64,000 nt of DNA from Pomphorhynchus laevis (lineage: Eukaryota > Acanthocephala > Palaeacanthocephala > Echinorhynchida > Pomphorhynchidae). Below the pieces are notes generated by a model. The model saw only the letters and a list, made by a program, of their open reading frames with translations, had not been told where the DNA came from and searched no databases. The DNA is taken from positions 1 through 64,000 of the forward strand of contig WNNJ02003216.1 of NCBI GenBank assembly GCA_012934845.2, in the 5' to 3' direction. The position numbers and the translations under genes were made by a program. This document shows, piece after piece, positions 10,571-22,668 of the stretch (position 1 is its first letter; each line of letters starts with the position of its first letter).

Positions 10571-10582
10571 ATGTTTCAACAG
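10571..10582 (+). repeat. Target-site 12-mer, copy 2
   Basis: ATGTTTCAACAG between the A-run of copy 1 and the 5' end of copy 2. Confidence 0.75.
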
Positions 10583-10806
10583 AGTTTAAACTATCTTGTT
10601 ATACCTATTATCTACTTACATATGACGAAAGGACGTCCAATCAACACTGTAAGATGTTGTACTTGCAACGGGCAAGCGGCCAAGTGCAAAAAGTGCAAAT
10701 GTGCCAAGAGTAAAGTTCCTTGCTCAAATTGCGCAGCACCAAACTGTTGTAATCAGCAGCACATTCAAGTAAAATCGATAATAAATGTGCATGATAGTGA
10801 AAATTA
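10583..10806 (+). mobile_element. RLE LINE copy 2, 5' end
   Basis: The leader and CXC domain are nearly identical to 12433-12654, with the ATG equivalent at 10622. Similarity stops abruptly after GTGCATGATAGTGAAAA, where palindromic filler begins. Confidence 0.8.
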
Positions 10807-11020
10807 GCAGCAAAATTCAATTCAATGTGCTGCTGATTGAAATTCAATCAGCAGCACATTGACTGTTACCTATTACCTATTACTAATAGTTAATAGGTAA
10901 TAGGTTACCTATTACTAATAGTTAATAGGTAATAGGTTACTTATTACCTATTACTGTTACCTATTACCTATTCTGGTACCCAGCTGATTCTGGCAGAACC
11001 AGCTGATTCTGCCACCTATT
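10807..11020. repeat. Palindromic filler of short repeats
   Basis: CAGCAGCAC/GTGCTGCTG inverted repeats are followed by alternating TTACCTATTA and TAATAGGTAA blocks and AGCTGATTCTG repeats. The patchwork joins an RLE-LINE head to an unrelated RLE-LINE tail and looks like template-switch or repair filler. Confidence 0.7.
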
Positions 11021-11042
11021 ACTTGGTGCCCCAATTGGTTTC

Positions 11043-12368
11043 GTGGCATTTGACGAGTCAACGATCTCCCAATTGTCAAGCAAGTGGGAATTTCTCATTT
11101 CTCGACTATCTGATGTCGCAACGATCGATCCACAAGTCGCCTACGTCGGACTTACTCGAGTTGTCCAAGCTAAGTGGACACATGTACTACGAACTTGCCG
11201 CTGCGAACCGATCTGGCTATCGGGATTAGCCAATGCACTTAAATCTTTACTACTTACAAGACTTACAGCTAAGGCATGCGGTGATAAGTGGTACGAAATT
11301 CTGACTTCACCACACAAAATGGGAGAATTGGGGGTGTGCGACCCACTATTCGTGGCCCCTCTAGATTACGAAGACTCTGTCAGTATGTGTTCGAATTACG
11401 ACAGCAATCATACTGGAGACCCACTACGAGAGGCCCAGAAAATGACCACAAATCAGATCGCCGTTCGTCGCAGGTTAGCTTTCGAGAGACGCGCAAACGG
11501 AATCAACCCTTCGTTTACCGAAGCGACCAAAAAGATTATCGAACACGCATCAAAAGACGGAGCATCTGCTTGGTTAAGCGCCCTACCATTACGCCACGAA
11601 AATTTCCACGTTACCGCAAAAGAATTCACAGACGCCATCTCAACACGATACGGCCAATTGCCAGTGGACTTAATAGGAAAACGTTGCCCATGCGGCGCGA
11701 ACCTCGAAATCGGACACGCACTCGCATGCAAAAAGGGAGGGATGCCAACTATCAGACACGACGGGATACGTGACATCATCGAACGCGAACTAACAAGCGT
11801 ATGTCATAGTGTCGAGATTGAACCCCAACTGTCTCCGGTTCCAGACAACATTCAATTCAACTCTTCTTCGACATTGCGAGACTACGACGCTCGTTTGGAT
11901 GTGATAGGGTCAGGACTATACGGTGCACGGTACGAGCGGACATTTATCGATGTCAGCGTCTTCTCAATCTTTGCTCAATCGTTCATCAACCGCAACCCTG
12001 ACTCTTCGTTCGAGTTCAACGAAAACAGAAAGACGTCCAAATACGGAGAAAGAATCACCACAGTGGAACACAGCTCGTTCGTACCAGTCATATTCTCTTC
12101 TTCAGGCGGACTTGGAAATCAAGCCAGCACGCTGATAAAGAAAATCGCAAAAGCGAAGTCCGCTCGAAGCACAGTCAGCTACGCTGAAACTATGATCAAC
12201 ATAAAACGTCGACTGGCGTTCGCAGTCGCCAGATCCGCATCAGCCTGTCTTCGAGCCCCCAGAAACTCCCGTGGCAACCCTCAAATCAGTCACCACCTCG
12301 CACAGACCAACGCAGAAGAGAGAGAATGCCTTCAAGATTTTGTCTGTCGACCTTTGAATTTTTTATAA
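11043..12368 (+). pseudogene. RLE LINE, C-terminal half of a divergent lineage
   Basis: The open frame of 441 codons begins in the region after the RT (VGLTRVVQAKWTHVLRTC). It continues with GASAWLSALP, a zinc knuckle (CPCG...HALAC), PTIRHDGIRD, then the endonuclease motifs ARLDVI, RTFIDVSVF and ENRKTSKYGER. It differs clearly from copy 3 and resembles the 4154 lineage more closely. The RT is missing, so it cannot transpose by itself. The 3' tail (12369-12420) ends in an A-run at the third target 12-mer. Confidence 0.85.
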
Positions 12369-12420
12369 CTTAGTAATTTATACACATGTAAATCGTTTAT
12401 CAAAGAAAAAATTAAAAAAA

Positions 12421-12432
12421 ATGTTTCAACAG
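12421..12432 (+). repeat. Target-site 12-mer, copy 3
   Basis: ATGTTTCAACAG directly after the A-rich tail of copy 2 and before the 5' end of copy 3. Confidence 0.78.
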
Positions 12433-12471
12433 AGTTTAAACTATCTTGTTATAACTATTATCTACTTACAT

Positions 12472-15450
12472 ATGACGAAAGGACGTCCAATCAACACTGT
12501 AAGATGTTGTACTTGCAACGGGCAAGCGGCCAAGTGCAAAAAGTGCAAATGTGCCAAGAGTAAAGTTCCTTGCTCAAATTGCGCAGCACCAAACTGTAGT
12601 AATCATCAGCACATTCAAGTAAAATCGATAATAAATGTGCATGATAGTGAAAATCACGTTCACGCAGTTAGTGACAATGTTGAGAACCAGACAGGTCATA
12701 CTGCTCGGGATGCGATACGTCGTTTACCTTGGTATATGGAAACATTCTATGAAATTATTCACTGGTTTCCAAACTTGATGACTCTGCCTAGATGTAACGG
12801 TACGAAAGATTTTATTGCAACCTTAACTTCACACATCAAATCGTTTAACAAAAATTCTAAAGAATGTGATTCCATCTTACACCTCTCTTCGGTATATTGC
12901 CTGCTGATTCTGCAGCAAATTCCTTCGCGACGAATTAGTGATCGTCGGAAAACCTTAGAACGACGTATAATAATGTGGAATGAAAAAAAGTATGACAAAC
13001 TAATTTCAGAAGCTCGATTCCTTCAAATGCAGAGATCAATGAATCGTAAGAAAAACCATCAAAAAGGATTTTTAATGGACATTCAGAAATTGGTGCAATA
13101 CAGTAAAATTGGAGAAGCAGCTCGGCTTTTTAAATCAGGCGGACAAAAATCCGGGATACATGAGATTGATAGTTTTTTGAACGGCAAAACAGTGCTCACA
13201 CGTCTTCAAGAATTACATCCTCGAGCAACGGACGCAGATGGATAGTATATTTTATTGACACCTCTGAAACATGTAATCCAACATCATCAAGTAATTTACA
13301 TGAATTTAAGTCCAGAAGATATTATAAAAGCGGCTAAAAAATCAAATGGAAGTGCAGGACCATCCGGTATGGACGCGCAAATGTGGATATATCTATTAAC
13401 AGGTTTTGGTCAAGAATCATACAGATTGGCGAATGTGCTCGCAATGTTTGCAATAAAAATTGCAACCGAAAGATTAAATCCTAACAGCTTGGAAGCATAT
13501 CTAGCATGTCGGTTGGTTCCTCTTGACAAATCTCCTGGAATACGCCCTATCGGTATAGGGGAAGTTATGAGACGCATAGTAGCCAGGGCACAGCTAAAAT
13601 ATATTAAACCAACATTGATGGAGGTAGCTGGTGCAGTACAAATGTGTGCTGGTCAGATATGTGGGACCGATACTATTATTCATAATGCAAGAGATATACT
13701 TGAAAGTAATAGTGAATATTGCATATTAACTGTAGATGCCAACAACGCTTTCAATTGTATCAATCGGGATTTGTTGCTCAAAAACATAAACGCGATTTGT
13801 CCTGCCATGACGGCACTCCTGATCAATACTTACTCGAAGCCATCACTGCTAATTGTTGCTGAGGAGACAATTCTATATGAAGAAGGGGTAACACAAGGAG
13901 ACCCCTTGGCTATGGCTGCATTTGCAGCGGCGCCTTTACCGATAATTGGAGAGATTAAACAAAAAATACCTGGTGTCACCCAACTTTGGTACGCAGATGA
14001 TGCAACTTTTATTGGCCGTGCGCATGAGTTGTCTCAAGTATGGGATCTATTGAACGTGATTGGTAAAAGCTTCGGATTTCACATAAATGCTTCAAAATGC
14101 TGTTTTTTAAACAAGAACGAAACTATGACAAATGAAGCCAAATATCTTATGCAAGAAGGAGTCAAAGTGGTTAAAAATGGTATCAAGGTCTTGGGAGGAT
14201 TTATCGGATGTGATGCATATCGTGAGTGTCAAGTCATGTGTTCAATTAACTCCTGGCGAGTACAGATACAGCATCTTTGTGATTTAGCAGACTTGGATCC
14301 ATATGCTGCTTATATATTGCTAACACGAACGATTCAGTTTCAATGGACACATCTGGTGCGCACTACAAAAGTAAGTTCATCATGGTTCAGAGGCTTAGCT
14401 GATGATATTTTCCTGAAGTTGATACCGAGCATTATGGGATTGGGAGTATTAACGTTAGAGCTTCGAGATATTATTAAACTACCCGCCAGAGATGGAGGTT
14501 TAGGCATAATAGATCCATCAGCCAACGCAGAAGAGGTTTTTAAATAATCACACCTAACAGCGAATGCAAACGTTATTCATAGTAACAGTTCTGAAATTGG
14601 GGAAATACAAAAGGATCTTTGTGATGGTTACCGTTAAAATAATGGGAATATATACGAGCTACTTAAGAAACAAATTTTGGAAAATGCAAGCGAAGAAATG
14701 GCTCGAAGTATACAGCATGCTGCACAGAAGAATGCCTCAATTTGGTTGACATCTATTCCTTCGAAACCGTCTGGATTCTATTTACAAAAGCAACAGTTTT
14801 TGGATGCACTTGCGATAAGATACAATATACCAATTAAAAGTAAGGGAATTTGTCGATGTTCAGAAGTGTTTAACTTAAGACATGTACTCTCTTGTAGAGT
14901 CGGCGGCGGAACAATTATCAGACACAAAGCCATACGCGACACGATCGGCTCGATACTAAGTGAGGCGCATGATCGCATGGATGGGGAAGTGGAATTACGA
15001 CCAGTAGATGAGGGTATAGTGTTTGCATCTAGCACCACAACGAGGGATAGATCTGCGAGAATGGACATTGTGTGTATGAATTTTTCAGAGGGTAGGATGG
15101 AACGGTCTTATGTCGACATTTGCGTTTTCAACCATTTAGCTCCATCCTATGCTCACCAAACTGTCAGTTCCACATTCGACTATCATTCAAATCGCAAGAT
15201 GGCTAAATATGGCGAGCGTGTTTCACTGGTGGAGGATGGGATTTTCATACCAGCCATTGTTTCGACTGCTGCTGGAATTGGGAGAGAATTGGATCTCTTA
15301 TTAAGAAAAGCTGCATGATATATTGCCATCAAAAGCAAACAATCGTACGCAAACTGCATTTCTGACATACGAAGGCGATTATGCTTTAGCGCACAAAGAA
15401 CGATCTCTGCGACTATTCGGATGGCACAGTTAACTACTGTTTCACATTGA
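12472..15450 (+). pseudogene. RLE LINE polyprotein, copy 3
   Basis: The ATG at 12472 gives MTKGRPIN, matching the starts MARGKPSS and MPRGVPSS of the two longer copies. Order: CXC domain (about aa 11-45), GPSGMDAQMW, CRLVPLDKSPGIRPIGIG, RT motif A LTVDANNAFN, motif B EGVTQGDPLAM, motif C WYADDA. The zinc knuckle CRCSEVFNLRHVLSC and the endonuclease (ARMDIV, YVDICVFN, NRKMAKYGER) follow. About 992 codons stay in a single frame, interrupted by stops at 13243 (TAG), 14545 (TAA), 14635 (TAA) and 15316 (TGA). No frameshift was found, and all four can arise from C-to-T changes in CAG, CAA, CAA and CGA. Confidence 0.88.
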
Positions 15451-15464
15451 AAAACTTTTTTGTA

Positions 15465-15490
15465 TTATATTGCCCAGTCTGGCAATATAA
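15465..15490 (+). other. 3' UTR hairpin of RLE LINE copy 3
   Basis: TTATATTGCC, loop CAGTCT, GGCAATATAA: a perfect 10-bp stem with a 6-nt loop, 16 nt before the tail end. R2-type RTs recognise structure in the 3' UTR of their RNA, so a recognition role is plausible but inferred. Confidence 0.7.
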
Positions 15491-15506
15491 AAAAAGCAAA
15501 CAAAAA

Positions 15507-15518
15507 ATGTTTCAACAG
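15507..15518 (+). repeat. Target-site 12-mer, copy 4
   Basis: ATGTTTCAACAG after the tail of copy 3. The next bases (CACATAAAAG) differ from the element 5' end, so only the 12 bases are shared, as expected of a target-site duplication. Confidence 0.78.
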
Positions 15519-15544
15519 CACATAAAAGCGTGGCTTAATTGGCT

Positions 15545-18336
15545 GGTTCGCTGCAGAAAAAAATAGAAAATAATAAAAGCATCACAAATACGGAAAAGTA
15601 GCTTTCCCCATGACATCCTCCATACGTAATTTCTTTTTGAATTCGTTGATATTGCTACTGCACACTGTTAACTCTTTAAGCCTATTCCACAGAGATACAA
15701 CTCGCCGATCAAATTGGACAGCTCGTGATTTTCTTATCCTTTCACGTCGCAGGGTTAAACCATGACCTCGGAGGATATTGGATGAGCGCAAATAAAGACA
15801 ATCTCGAAGTGGATGATCCAAATCATTAAGAATTTGCCAGACCATACTCATATCGATGTATCGGCGGGTCCACGTGACAGTCTCAAGTCTAAGTGCTTTT
15901 AATCGACCAGGGTACGACAAAAATTTCAGTTGCGGTGCTAGCTTGGTAGCTCAATGAAGTACCCTCTCTGAACTAATATGTTCTTTTGAATTTTGGGGAT
16001 ACACACACGGCGCAGCATATAGAAGACGGCTCAACACATGAGCAAAGATTAGCGGACGTAGGGCAAATTGATTGAGTGCAATGAAAGTGCGTCGAAGTTG
16101 ACCGATTATCCCAAATGCATTTATACAAGCATGTTCAGTATGTGTGACGATACTCAAATCACTGTTTATCCACACTTCCAAGTCCTTATATTTGTTCACT
16201 CGTTCTATATCACTGCTTTGAAAGCTATAATTAGCTAAAGATTGAGCATTTCCGCCACAAACACGTAAATGTTTGCATTTTGATATATTTACAATCAACC
16301 TATTGTGCAGAGCCCAATTTTCGACTTCATCGATATCCCGTTGCAGTTTAACTATATCATTGGGTAAACGAATTGCCCGTCAGATTTTCAAATCGTCTGC
16401 ATATAAAAGCATCCGAGAATCAATAAATTCCGGGAGATCGTTGATATAGACACTAAATAACAATGGACCTAATACTGAACCTTGAGGCACCCCTATATTA
16501 CATGGCCGGGAAGAAGAGTAAAAATTATCTACATGCACACAATAACTACGATTGCTTAAAAACGATGCGATCCATCTAACAAGCAAAAATTGAATGCCAC
16601 TTTTCTCTAATTTATTTAGGAGGAATCTATGGTCTACTCTGTCAAATGCCTTAGAGAAATCGAAGAATATGATGTCAGTAGCAATGGATACGGCTTTATT
16701 AGCTGACCAATCAAGATGGGCTGCGAGTAGATTAGTAACTGTCGAATAACCCTTACGGAAACCATGTTGCTCAGAAGCTATTACATTATTCTCACTATAA
16801 AACTTGACCATATAACCATGTATAATTCGCTCTAACATTCTACAACATAAGCAAGTAATACTTACTGGTCTGTAATCTATCACCCTTTTTGAAGATGGGG
16901 TGAATAATCGATTGTTTCCAATCTTTTGGAAGAGTCGTATCAATAATAGATTGTCGAAATATGTTACAAAGTGGTATATATATTGAGTCTGCTATTCGAC
17001 GAAGATATATCGAAGGTAACAATTCAACACCTTTGGAGTTTGTCTCTTTAAGACGATGCAGTTCAGCTAAGACTTTCTCAGCAGTTATCAAATTAGCTAT
17101 GTCTAAACTAGGATATGAAACACTAGCACCTCTTATCGTCTCACTGTTCTGGATAGGTTCAGAATACTCGTTTGTAGTCTCTTTGTCCAAGTAAAAATGC
17201 CTTGAGAACATCTCAGCAAGATCGTCTTCAATAACGCTATCAAAATATTGGCCAATTGTTTTATTAGCGTTCCTACTACGATTCACATATAGAAAGAGAG
17301 CTTTGGGATCATGTCTACAACTATGAGCTAGACCATTTTCAAATAAATAGCGCTTATGTCGTTTTAAAGAATTGAAGAAATTTCTCGCCTGCTTATAAAC
17401 ACCATATTCACAAAACCCACCTTTAAAGCATTTGAAACTGAAGTCACGAGCCTTCATCGCAGTAGCCAGCTCAGTATCAAACCAACGAGCGCTTTTCCGA
17501 CTAGTCTTAGACTTCAAAGGTGAGAATTTTACCATTAGAGAATAAAGCGTCACGCGAAAATGATTCCAGGCCTCATCAACTCCGACAATAGCCGGATCAG
17601 GCCAACTTACTCTATGCAGCTTTGATGTAATAGCATCATAGTTCGCCCGAAAGACATTAATCTTACGTTTGTACCGAGCATGATGAAACACCCTCATTTG
17701 TATATTTAGCAAAACTTTAACTACACAGTGATCAGACAAACCAACAGGAGAATCATATTGGATACTATTGATTAATTGACTGTTTGTCGATAGGCAAAGA
17801 TCAAGAAGGGAAGAACTACAACTTGAAAAGCGAGTATGTACATGAACAAATTGAGCAAGACCACAATAAGTAAAACACTCCATAAGGTCACAAGATTCAC
17901 TATCACAAGTAGGAAGAACCGTATTCGAAGTCCATTCAACATCTGGCATATTCAGATCCCCAATTATCACAGTATCACAATCTCTTCGCGTATACAACTC
18001 TATCTCTTCAATGAGTTTCTTAGATATTGCCTTAGGAGCACGATACACAAGACCCAGTATGATGGGTGAGCTGTTATCAAACTTCACCTGACACCACAAA
18101 CTCTCAACTCTATCAATAGACGACTTACTCAAAACACGCACCTTAACTTCGTCTCTCATAAAGAAAGCTACGCCACCACCCCTACCCCCTATCCGATCAC
18201 TACGGAACAAAGAATAGCCTGGGATGAATACCTCAGCATGGGATACATCACAATTAAGCCAAGATTCTGTAATACCAACTATAATTGGATTAACAGACTC
18301 GATCCTAAACTTTAGCTCATCGACTTTCTGTAACAA
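15545..18336 (-). pseudogene. CR1-like LINE ORF2, endonuclease and RT
   Basis: Minus strand. The APE endonuclease starts near 18330 with VGITESWL, SDRIGGRGGGVAF, VIIGDLNMPDVEW, LLDLCLS and SDHCVV. RT motif A is FFDFSKAFDRVDH, motif B is [13 protein letters not shown] and motif C is LYADDLKI (about 16385). The C-terminal region SRLLYAAPCVYP and SLWNRL lies in other frames to 15582. At least three breaks separate the pieces (near 16850-16940, 16380-16300 and 15950). A 3' UTR of about 40 bp runs to 15545. CR1 enzymes nick AT-rich DNA and usually leave 5'-truncated copies; this one is nearly full length. Confidence 0.85.
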
Positions 18337-18435
18337 GCTCCGAATAACAATAAAATATACTATGACTTTTACTCACACCAGTGCGAGTAGTAATATCATC
18401 TCTAGCAATCTAACACACTTCAGATCCCAAATCAG

Positions 18436-19074
18436 CTAGACACTTATGTGCAATAAGACCTTGCCAAAACCCTCCACATTCACGAGAGGCGATACATCTA
18501 GTGGGGACCAACGGATTCGAATGCGTCGCCTCACTACTTGAAAATTTTGCACACATAGATTGCTCTCACCAAGTGCAACACGAGATGCGAGTTCTTTCTT
18601 AGCTTGAGACAATTTCTCCCTTTGAAGAGCGTCAAGATCTTTCAAGAGACTAACATGGGATCCTTTTAAACGATATGAATTCCGAAGAATTAACCCAGCA
18701 TGAGACTGCTCTCTAAATACAGCCTTGGGTAAACGCGGCCTATTACTAAGTGTATCACGCTTACCCAGTCGAAATAATGCAACGAGTTTAACACGTTTGA
18801 CAATATCCACATTGCAAGAACCAAGTACCTGCGTCAATATAAATCTCACACTCTGGACGTCCTCGTTAATACGTACTTGTGCGTTCTCAAATAAAGATTC
18901 TCTTACATTAGCCAGAATAACTGATCTACATCGATCAGCTGTGTGTTTCCTATTATTACCAATTTGCAATTCGAGACTGTCACGTGACACTGCGGATAGT
19001 GTATGTTGACTTATCGTTGACGCTTGTTCCTTCTTTTTGACAGTCCCATCATCAGACATATGACCATGATTCAA
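18436..19074 (-). pseudogene. CR1-like LINE ORF1, C-terminal part
   Basis: The 212-codon frame upstream of the ORF2 above, 99 bp away. DRCRSVILANVRES matches the start of the RRM-like region in the intact ORF1 at 53534-54778. VALFRLGKRDTLSNRPRLPK and NLCVQNFQVVRRRIR match its later blocks. The N-terminal zinc motif seen in the intact ORF1 is absent, so this one is probably 5'-truncated at about 19080. ORF1 proteins bind element RNA. Confidence 0.75.
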
Positions 19075-19089
19075 AACCTGACAGTGTGT

Positions 19090-21609
19090 ATTTTCATCAT
19101 TAGTAATGCCCTAATCAAACTCACTGTCATGTGCCAGTGCTTACTACAAAGAATCATAACACGAAAAGTTAAAGAGATTAAGAAGGCATTACAGTGTAAG
19201 CTGGATTATTGGAAATGTGGGAACTTCATTAGTCTGTTTGAAGAAGCGCGATTTCTTCAATAATCCAGAGCAACAATTTGCGGCGTAAAATCGAACACTA
19301 CGACATTCACTGTTTAAACGGTCGATGATAAAAGGTTGTATAAGTTCCGCAATCAGATCGCTAAGTACAAATAATGATACAGTGAAGCTATTACAGCCTA
19401 ATGACCTAGTAGGCGGAGAATTAGTAAAAGACATACTGAACAGTAAACACCCGCAAGGATCCGACATTCATGTCAAACACTGATTTCAAGCCCTTTAGTA
19501 AACATTGAACTGTTTCACGTCACAATATTCGATCAAATCAACGCAGATCAGATAATACGAAGCGCAAAGAAAACATCAGGCTTTGCCGGTCTTTCTGATG
19601 TGGATGCTTCATCATGGAGACAATTTCTTACTGCATTTGATCGGGATTCAAAAAACTTAGCGGAATCGATGTCCTCATTTACAAGGCATATTGCCAGCAA
19701 TCGTGTAGACTCAAAGTACCTGAGAGCATTTGTTGCGTGCAGGTTGATAGCCCTCGACAAGCATCCTGGTATTCGACCGATCTGCATTGGTGAGGTATAC
19801 AGACGCATTATATTAAAGACAATACTTCACACGATATCGCCTCACATAGATCGCGTTGCCGGTAATTCACAACTATGCGCATGACAAAGGTGCGGTTTGG
19901 AATATGCAGTTAGGGATCTTCGTTCTTCTTTGATAAAGGATATAAATGCTTGTCTGCTGCTAATAGATGCTCGGAATGCATTCAACTGTATTAATCGTAA
20001 AGTTGCTCTGTCGAACATGAACAATGTATGTAAGGCTACGTCAAACATCTTAAATAACATCTATGAAGAGGACCCAGTTCTCACTTTAGAGAATGAATGT
20101 TTGATATCAACAGAAGGTTTCACCCAGGGTAATCCCTTGGCTATGGTTGCTTTTGCATCCGCAACTATACCGTTGATACTTCGCCCTCAAAAATTATGCT
20201 TGTCCATAAAACAGAGTATGCAAATGATGCTTCGTGTATAGGGTCAGACCAATAAATATTAGAGTACCTAGCGCACGTTAAAGCCATAGGTCCACAATAC
20301 GGATTCTTCATAAACGAGCAAAAATGTCAGATACTGGTTCACCCATCCAATAACTCTGCTGGTGCGTCCTTTAAAGATGTTGGTTTCAAGTGTTGAAAAA
20401 TGGTGTTGAAGTCATAGGGTGTCCAATAGAATTCGGCGATTTTGAGCGGCATTGGGTCGAAAATAGAGTTGACTCATTAAGGGTTCTTGTTGAGCATCTA
20501 AACGGGAATCAGAGAAGGAAGCACACTTGGCCTACTCAGCTTTTGTATTCGGGGTGTAATATAAATAGACTCACGCTTTTAGATCCTGTCAATGTCGTCC
20601 TGATTGGATTTTTCCACTCGAATCCACAATAAGACCAATCTTATTACCACAAATTATCGGTAATAACGACATCGGGGAAGGAGTAAGGAACATTACCGCA
20701 TTAAATTTAGCAAATGGAGGTTTATGTATAACAAACCCATGTGAGAACGCAGAGGTCGAATGGAATAGATCGAGTAAGATGTGTGCACCTTTTGAGTTAG
20801 GACTTTGTGGGAGCGAGCTGAACGCTGCTCAATGTATAATTGCAAAAAACTTAGACCAGTAAACACAACAATTGCTAATAACGCAGTATGACACAATCTT
20901 GAACACGTGCGAGCAACCACTTCGCAATGCTCTAGCGCATGCATGTATAAAGGGAGCATCTTCGTGGCTCTCCGCAAGAGTGTGTGAAGTAATCACGAAT
21001 TCAATGCTGAAATAGCATTCAATGCTGGAAAAGAAGTGTATATGTGGCGAACAGAAGACAACTTCACATGCGCTATCGTGCAAAATAAACGGGCATACCA
21101 TAGCCAGGCACAACATAATTAGTGATGTCCTAGTATTTGAATTAAAGAAAACATGCAGGAATGCAGAGATTGAGCCGGTTCTGTCTCGAATTGAAGACCC
21201 GCGAGTATTCTGTACACCAACAACGTGTAATAAGAACGCAAGATTAGATATTGCATGCACTGGACATTCCGAAATTATGACTGTGCGAACTTTTCTGGGT
21301 GTTAATATTTTCAACTTACATGCACAGTCTTACGCCTCTTTGAGCCCTCAACAAGCCTTCGAGTACATACAAAATAGAAAAAAAGCTAAATATTTGGAAC
21401 GGATCGTGAATATTGAAAGGCTACTTTTATTCATTTTTATTGTATCCACTTCAGGTGGTCTTGGTTCAGAGGCTGACAGTATGTTGAGGCGGATTGCCTC
21501 CATCAGATCACACAGTGACGAAACCAAATATTGTGATAACATCTTATATTTAAGGAGAAAAATCAGAATAGCACTGGTAAGGGCTAAAGCTTGGTGTATG
21601 CGAAATTGA
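19090..21609 (+). pseudogene. RLE LINE, heavily decayed copy
   Basis: Pieces in several frames follow the RLE-LINE order. LLQRIITRKVKEIKKAL and WKCGNFISLFEEARFLQ (19130-19260) come first, then ACRLIALDKHPGIRPICIGE (about 19735). Motif A is LLIDARNAFNCINRK (about 19958), motif B EGFTQGNPLAM (about 20113). The motif C area is broken. The zinc knuckle is CICGEQKTTSHALSC (about 21037). Endonuclease blocks are ARLDIACTG and QNRKKAKYLER. There are many stops and shifts. It begins where the CR1-like element ends, so its N-terminus was lost or displaced. Oldest-looking RLE copy here. Confidence 0.8.
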
Positions 21610-21835
21610 CAGTTATAAAAGCTGTCGCATTGAACAATAAAAAATTATGATGCTGATAGGATTCAAACAACCACACGAGGATAATATCAAACCGACCAGT
21701 GAAGAATATCGGCTCGTGTATGCAATATATTCACAATAATAAAAAATTATGTTTGAGGACCATTTAAGGGAACCTGAATTGTAGAAATTAAAAATAAATA
21801 ATTTCCATTTTAAAAAAATTATCTATTATTCTTTA
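21610..21835 (+). other. 3' UTR of decayed RLE LINE
   Basis: Holds GGACCATTTAAGGGAACC (about 21757-21774), the same block as in the 3' UTRs at 5173 and 50550, then an A-rich end. No coding content seen. Confidence 0.6.
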
Positions 21836-21837
21836 CA

Positions 21838-22060
21838 GCAGAATTATTATTCTCAGCGGAATTCCAGAATCAACCGTTGAAAATTTCCAGGAACGATTAA
21901 ATCACGATGTTGATAGATTACGCGACATTTTTCTCAGCTTTTACAAAAAGGTAATGAAGAGATTGCAAGTTGTTTGAACCTGCATGAGGTGTTTAGATTA
22001 GGAAATAAATTATCTGATAAGCCGAACACGAAAATTATTTTTGATAAATAATAAATAATA
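21838..22060 (+). pseudogene. CR1-like ORF1 fragment
   Basis: RIIILSGIPESTVENFQERL, then HDVDRLRDIF, with a frame shift to SCLNLHEVFRLGNKLSDKP. This is the RRM-like block that also occurs at 29940-30150, 36890-37100 and on the minus strand at 53990-53830. Short, broken and isolated. Confidence 0.6.
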
Positions 22061-22061
22061 T

Positions 22062-22242
22062 AATAAAGAATAAGATACAAGATAATCAAATTTCATAAGA
22101 CGAAATACGTTTTTAGCATGTATTGGGTCAAAGAAACCGTCAAAATTTCTCAATCTTACTTTATTTTTATCTACTATTCATAGATATGCTCTTGTGTCCT
22201 AATTCGTCTCACCTTTCAGTCGATTTTCTATTCTCTCTATTT
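22062..22242 (+). repeat. Block shared with PLE 3' region at 55431-55500
   Basis: AGAATAAGATAC, AGATA, TTTCA, GAAATAC and TTAGCATGTATT occur in the same order and spacing here (22066-22120) and at 55440-55500, downstream of a PLE fragment. Likely a PLE 3' remnant. The rest of the stretch shows nothing recognisable. Confidence 0.5.
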
Positions 22243-22668
22243 GAGTCTTAAAAAAAGATTTATTTTAACGTGGCAAATGCGTAACAGCACACGCTTACAT
22301 GACCACAACAAAATAAAAATGTAAATCATGTGTCGAGAAGGTGTGAACAGAGGAGGTGTTTGAATGTGATAAAGAAGAGAGCGCGGTGGACGTCAAGTGG
22401 GAGCTGATTCCAGGCGAGTGGGGCGGTGACGAGGAAGGATCGGAGACCGTAGTTGTTGGAGTAATTGGGAACGTGGAGTAAGAAGGGTATGGCGGGAACG
22501 CAGCGATAGCGAGGTGGGACGAGTATCTTCTAAGAAAGGAAGGTTGATGAACGATGGGGAGTCGACAGCGATAATACGAAAAGTTAAGAGAAGGCGGAGT
22601 TTGATGCGGATATGGATGGTGGGCCAGGAGAGTTGGGCAAGATATGTGGATGTGTGGTCAAAGCGACG
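22243..22668 (-). mobile_element. L2-like LINE tail fragment
   Basis: Minus-strand copy of the last ~130 codons and 3' UTR of the L2-like LINE at 36356-40452, including the CACGCTTACATGACCACAAC block of its UTR. 5'-truncated; it abuts RTE sequence at about 22669-22690. Confidence 0.75.

Larger units (their letters stand above)
12433..15506 (+). mobile_element. RLE LINE copy 3, full length
   Basis: A complete element from AGTTTAAAC to its A-rich tail, flanked on both sides by ATGTTTCAACAG (12421-12432, 15507-15518). It has a ~40-nt 5' leader, one long frame and a 56-nt 3' UTR that contains a perfect hairpin. Confidence 0.85.
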
